A stretch of 64,000 nt of DNA from the NCBI RefSeq assembly GCF_000003195.3, contig NC_012874.2, positions 3,751,001 to 3,815,000 of the forward strand, given 5' to 3'. This stretch comes from Sorghum bicolor. Lineage: Eukaryota; Streptophyta; Magnoliopsida; Poales; Poaceae. A program made the position numbers and the translations under genes. Under the pieces are notes generated by a model. It searched no databases and was not told the origin of the DNA. It saw nothing but the letters and a program-made list of their open reading frames with translations. Shown here one piece after another: positions 58,932 through 64,000 of the stretch. How positions within the stretch are numbered: position 1 is the first letter of the stretch; each line of letters begins with the position of its first letter.

Positions 58932-59566
58932 GAGCATCTCTAAGGGTTTTGCATAATTGAGTTGTCATTTGTTGTTGTTTACAAACTCCCAAAACAAAAT
59001 GCAATGTCTAAAAATAGGCAATCTCTAAGGGTTTTGCATAATTGAGTTGGCAATTAGCCAAAGTGGACATGGCCGTGATTTTTTTTCCTTCGCGTGCGCT
59101 CGCGATCATCTTTGAGTGCGACTTTCCTTCACGTGCGTAAAGTCGTCGTCGGTTCTCGCTTTTTCCTCATAGGTTGCGCCGCCAATTCTTTCTGCTCCCC
59201 ACCGCTCGTTGCAGGTGCCGCCGCAACAACTCGTATCAGACTCGTTGCAAGTGACGCTCGTGGTTTTTCTGTCGCGATGGAGTCCCTCGCGAGTTCTGCA
59301 GCGAACAACGACGATGGTGTTGCTCGTGATCGATGGACCATATATGGCGCGAAGAAAAGTCCGGGTTGCGCGGGGGACCAGGAGTCGCGCGCGATTGTCC
59401 TTTTACCAAGCCGTGCGCGGCTTGGCATATATGCCAAGTTTGCTCTCTCATTACCAAGTTGCCCAAAATGCAAACTCCAAATACAAAACCATTGGATATC
59501 TCTTTTTGTGATTTTTGGCAAATTATAATAATGCAAAGTCCAAATACAAAACCCTTGAAGATGCTC
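58932..59566. mobile_element. MITE-like element with GC-rich interior
   Basis: Ends GAGCATCTCTAAGGGTTTTG and CAAAACCCTTGAAGATGCTC are inverted repeats. A second copy of 'aatctctaagggttttgcat' lies inside at about 59020. The interior (59080-59440) is GC-rich and open in several frames, unlike the AT-rich ends, so it may be a captured genomic fragment. I see no target duplication. Confidence 0.6.
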
Positions 59567-59910
59567 TGCTTTCCAAATTTTTTTTGTCTACAACACACAA
59601 GACACGGGTCCCTAAGCAAATTTACTTTTAGAGCTCTAAGGTCCCAAATTTCAAATCTTTACAGCCCCTGTTTAGATCCATTCTTCTATAATATGCTTAT
59701 TTTTCCAAAATTTTTGGCTGTTTGGATACATTTAAATAGGGCCTTAGTAAATTGTTTGAGTTGCTCCTAATATATATATAAAAAATACACGCAGATCTCG
59801 TATATGGTACTGCTGCATTTACTGTTTTATTTATTTATTACCGGAGATGCCCTTCCCAGCGAGCTAGCCACACGAGAAAATACCACCAAACCGCCACGCC
59901 CTCCTCCGCC

Positions 59911-59920
59911 TATTTAAATA
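59911..59920 (+). promoter_or_regulatory. TATA-like box of the CAT gene
   Basis: TATTTAAATA, about 120 bp upstream of the start codon at 60039, followed by a GC- and pyrimidine-rich leader. Confidence 0.6.
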
Positions 59921-60038
59921 CCGCGCGCGGCCTCCAGTCCTTGTCCTTCCACTCCCCACTATCCTCGCCTCCTCCCGTCCCGTGATCCCGTCCGTCCCTC
60001 CCGCTCCCCGAATCCCGGAGCAACCGCCGCCCGCCGCC

Positions 60039-63000
60039 ATGGACAAGGCCGCGCTGGTGTCCGAGAGCACCGACGACGTCGGTCCCGCGGGCGGCGGCTC
60101 GTCGTCGTCGTTCTCGGGGCTGCGCGCGTACGGGCGGGCGCTGGCGCAGACGCCGCGTCGGCTGGCGCGGCGCGCGTGCGCGGCCACGGCGCCGCACGAG
60201 GAGATGAGCCGCGTGCGGGCGCGGTCGGGCACCCGGATGGCGCGCGCTCTGCGGTGGTGGGACCTCGTCGGGCTGGGGCTCGGCGGCATGGTCGGCGCCG
60301 GGGTGTTCGTCACCACGGGCCGCGCCGCGCGGCTCTACGCGGGGCCAGGGCTCGTCGTGTCCTACGCCATTGCGGGGCTCTGCGCGCTGCTCTCCGCCTT
60401 CTGCTACACCGAATTCGCCGTCGACATGCCCGTCGCCGGCGGCGCCTTCAGCTACCTCCGCGTCACCTTCGGTGAGTGAGCACGTATACTGAGCCGCACT
60501 ACCGTACCGCCGCCGCCGTTGCAGAGCCACTTTTGGCGATGTCGTACTCGCCGGAATTAAAAACCTTGGCTGGGCTTTGGCATTTCCGATCGATCCATTG
60601 ATCAGCTGGATGGGAGTTTTTGTTTTTTTATAGTCGCTCGATTTCGTCTGGGTTCGATCCTGTTCGTGCGATTTACGGCATTGGGGACCGAGACTGACGA
60701 CATATGCTGGACTGATCATACGTTAGTTGAGAAGGATGGTTTTGTTTTCTCATTAAATATTTGATGGTTATCTCAGCCAAGTGCATACGTGCTCTCTGCT
60801 CTCTGCTTTCAGCTCGTCAAGTTGCCAAATAAAAACTACTCCTGTATATAGTACAAGTATTCATGTCTCATGTGTATGAGTGAAGCCACCTTAAAGTATC
60901 CTTGAGCTGTCCCTGTTGATTCTTTGGACGTCTCTTTTCTTTTTTGTTAAATGTTAAAAAAACTAGAGTGATTTTCTATCTCCGACACCGTATACTACCT
61001 CTCCGTCCTAGAATAAATACATTTCTAGCTATGCACTTAGACAAACGTTTGTCTAGACACATAGCTAGAAATATGTTTATTTCGTGATGGAGGGAGTCCT
61101 TGATTGTTGACACTGTTTTTGGTTCTCTCTCTTCAGAGTTTCTCTACATTTATAGAATCTATCTAAAGAAGACCAACTTTCTCTAGACCAATTTTTCCCC
61201 ATTGAGATTATCAGAAACACCAGCATGAACAACAGAGGAATGAAAAAGTTTGATTGCGACTCAACAATTTTTATGAGTGACTCACACAAACATCCATATC
61301 CAAATAATGCTGGAGCCTGGAGGTCCCTTTCAGCAATCTTCAGCGGGAGGTTCGCCCTTTTGGTCCCTCCCCTCATGGGACCTGGACTTCCTTCCAAGAA
61401 AGAGCTAGATGCAGCCATATATGCCACTCGTTTTCCACAACCACTATGAAAAACTGCCCTGTCCTTAATTTGGATGCCACTCTCTGCACTCCATCCATGT
61501 AGCTAGCAACAATGGACAGCGACTGCTCCTGCTGCTAATACTACAGTAGTTAGTATATGCGTGCATCATGCATGTTTCTTCAGTCCAGTCCAGTCCATGA
61601 CCAAGAAAGAACCTGCTGTGTGGTTTGCCATGGCATGCAGGGGAGTTCGCGGCGTTCCTGACGGGGGCGAACCTGATCATGGAGTACGTCTTCTCCAACG
61701 CCGCCGTGGCGCGCAGCTTCACGGCGTACCTGGGCACGGCGGTCGGCGTGGACGCGCCCAGCAAGTGGCGGATCCCAGTGCCGGGCCTGCCCGAAGGGTT
61801 CAACCAGGTGGACCTTGTCGCCGTCGGCGTCATCCTCCTGCTCTCCGTCTGCATCTGCTACAGGTCCGTCCGTTACTATGTTGACTACTGTTACTTACCT
61901 GTGTAGTCAGAGGTCAATGCCTGGGGTGTGTCATTTCATTTACCTTTTTTTTGTTTTTTTTCTCTCAAAAGAAATATTTTGCTACGGAAAAAGGTTTTGC
62001 CTACAAGTGTCATTGTACTTGTCTTTTCTCTTGGTTCTCAGTCTTGTCTGTTCTGCACTTGCTGTAACAGAACTTTTTGGTCCTTTCCTGCACAGAGTCC
62101 AAACTTCAGTTCAAATATTTTAGTATCCATTATGGACAATTTGATCCAATTTTTGCCAGATTGTAATAGTATATCTTTTCTCGTCCAATTGTTCATCACC
62201 TCACTGGTGTAGGTGCATCTGGTGGTTTTGTTGCTGGTTTCATTGCTTGCTCTGCTCTAATCTGAAACCAGTTCAGTTGTGATCTTGTTCAGAGCAAGTG
62301 GAACCGATTCGCATCTCCGGTTCTATCTTTTCTGGAAAATTTTAATATATTCTGTCATCTGAAAGGAGATATTCTTGCCCATCATCCATTCTGGCATGAA
62401 GCAAAGTTCATTTTTTTCCAAAAAAAAAAAACCTCTTGTGGTAATGCAAAACAAGTGTTTTTTTCCCCGGAAGCATCTTCATCCTCATCGAAATCGAAAA
62501 TTCGACAAATAGTTTCGTCGTCGAAGCGTTTGCCAACCATTTTCCAGATTTCCTGATGAATGCTGACGACGACGATACGAATTCCTCCTCCTTTTTTTTC
62601 CCATGGCGGCGGGCCGGCGCAGCACCAAGGAGAGCTCGGTGGTGAACCTGGTGCTGACGGGGGTGCACGTGGCGTTCATCCTCTTCATCATCGTGATGGG
62701 GTTCGTGCACGGCGACGCGCGGAACCTGTCCCGCCCCGCCGACCCCGTCCACAACCCCGGCGGCTTCTTCCCGCACGGCGCGGCGGGGGTGTTCAACGGC
62801 GCCGCCGCGGTGTACCTGAGCTACATCGGCTACGACGCCGTGTCCACCATGGCCGAGGAAGTGGAGCGGCCCGACCGCGACATCCCCGCCGGCGTCTCCG
62901 GCTCCGTCGTCCTCGTCACCGCGCTCTACTGCCTCATGGCTGCCTCCATGTCCATGCTCCTCCCCTACGACGCGGTACGTCAGTCAGTACGCTTGCCCTG

Positions 63001-64000
63001 CCCTGCCTGCATGTCATCCCTGACGTACTACTACTGTTCAAGTCCCATGTGGAAGACGACATGAGGTCGGCAGCCATGGCACAGTGACAGTGCCAGTGTG
63101 CCACTCTGACACTTTTGGGGATGTTGGTCGTGCGATCTGGGACGAATCTGCTCTCTGCTGTCCCAATCGCAATCGCAGAGGACGGACGCCCTGCAACTTT
63201 CTGGGATCGAAAGAATCAAAAGAAAAAAAAAAGCATCTTGGAATTTCACTATTCTGCTTTCCTGGTGGACATTGGAGACAAGGACTTGTGGCAGATTTCT
63301 CACCTGGTTTCGGATGCTGTGTGTTTCCTGTCGTGCAGATCGACCCGGAGGCGCCGTTCTCGGGGGCGTTCAAGGGGCGGGACGGGATGGCGTGGGTGTC
63401 GAACGTCATCGGCGCCGGCGCCAGCCTCGGCATCCTCACGTCGCTCATGGTGGCCATGCTGGGGCAGGCCCGGTACCTGTGCGTCATCGGCCGCTCCGGC
63501 GTCGTGCCCGCCTGGCTCGCCCGGGTCGACCGCCGCACCGCCACCCCCGTCAATGCCTCCGCCTTCCTCGGTGCGTTCCTTTCCTGCCTCTCTGCCCTGT
63601 CAGTCAACGCCTCGAGCTTCTCATGAGCAGAGGCGACAGCCGACAGCGGCGAGCCGCCGCGGCCGCGGGTCTCCCGCGCCGGCTCCCGTGACGAATCGAA
63701 CAGGTCACGGGTTTCCGGGGCCCTGGTCGTCGTCGTCGTCGGATCTGACTGGATGGCAACGAATCACATGAATCCAAGCGCCCTGCTTTGACGATCACTG
63801 AGCGTTGACAATGTCCGTGCAGGCCTGCTGACGGCGGCGCTGGCGCTGTTCACGGAGCTGGACGTGCTCCTGAACCTCGTCTCCATCGGCACGCTCTTCG
63901 TCTTCTACATGGTGGCAAACGCCGTCGTGTACCGCCGCTACGTCGGCGACCCCTGCCCGGCCGGCACCGGCACCGCACACGAGACGAGGGCGTGGCCGAC
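60039..64000 (+). CDS. cationic amino acid transporter (CAT6/CAT7-like), 3' end beyond window
   Basis: Exons 60039-60471, 61641-61863, 62623-62974, 63339-63570 and 63823 onward, joined by GT-AG introns with consistent phases (1, 2, 0, 1); 472 codons are visible of the 580 or so typical of the family. It is an APC-superfamily membrane transporter of basic and other amino acids. Evidence in order: EMSRVRARSG near the N-terminus, WWDLVGLGLGGMVGAGVFV (the first transmembrane segment with the GxGxG substrate loop), GPGLVVSYAIAGLCALLSAF, YTEFAVDMPVAGGAFSYLR, TGANLIMEYVFSNAAVARSF, a phase-2 join reading STKESSVVN, AAGVFNGAAAVYLSYIGYDA, STMAEEVERPDRDIPAGVSG, then IDPEAPFSGAF and MLGQARYLCVIGRS, ending in TELDVLLNLVSIGTLFVFY. 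These match Arabidopsis CAT6/CAT7 closely; the membrane (plasma membrane or tonoplast) cannot be told here. Introns 1-4 are 1169, 759, 364 and 252 bp. Confidence 0.93.
60994..61097. mobile_element. Stowaway-like foldback in CAT intron 1
   Basis: It starts 'tactacctctccgtcc' and ends 'gatggagggagtcc', and the centre is a palindrome ('gacaaacgtttgtc'). The whole 100 bp can fold into a hairpin. Confidence 0.75.

Overview
This is a nuclear chromosome segment from a grass, most likely an Andropogoneae species such as Sorghum bicolor; the species is my inference. The support is GC-rich coding exons in AT-rich intergenic DNA, dense Tourist, Stowaway, hAT and Harbinger-type MITEs, GT-AG introns in typical plant genes, a Cassandra TRIM carrying a 5S rRNA-like domain, and a stack of nested retroelements.

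Four protein-coding genes look functional. In order they are: a NAC transcription factor (1971-3295, +, two exons); an atypical bZIP factor (18817-21100, -, five exons, one apparent GC-AG intron); a single-exon F-box protein with a hydrophobic tail (38184-39164, -); and a cationic amino acid transporter of the plant CAT6/CAT7 type (60039 to beyond the window edge, +, at least five exons). A TATA-like box lies upstream of each. A fifth locus (33242-37485, +) is a 5'-truncated copy of the mRNA-decapping factor DCP1. It keeps its introns but has an in-frame stop and a probable frameshift, so I call it a pseudogene. I see no operon-like or pathway link among the genes; they are ordinary neighbours separated by repeats.

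The most structured region is 7.7-18.3 kb. A Tourist-like MITE (7700-18260, TSD TAA) is split by a minus-strand L1-type LINE (about 7814-17917). The LINE is interrupted by a solo LTR (8093-9291, TSD CCAAA) and by a non-autonomous LTR element (12067-16927, TSD CAGTC). That element's left LTR is itself interrupted by another solo LTR (12308-14274, TSD GCAGG). Removing the insertions restores the LINE ORF2 frame across both junctions and leaves one visible nonsense codon.

The DCP1 relic has a similar history: the Cassandra TRIM (32497-33205) sits just upstream of its first surviving exon, and a sister solo LTR (34211-36132, TSD CATGG) lies in its first surviving intron. A solo LTR related to the 12067-16927 element lies at 40708-41113 (TSD ATCAT). 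The remaining intergenic DNA (22-31 kb, 41-59 kb) is mostly MITEs, low-complexity purine tracts and AT-rich sequence without recognisable genes.
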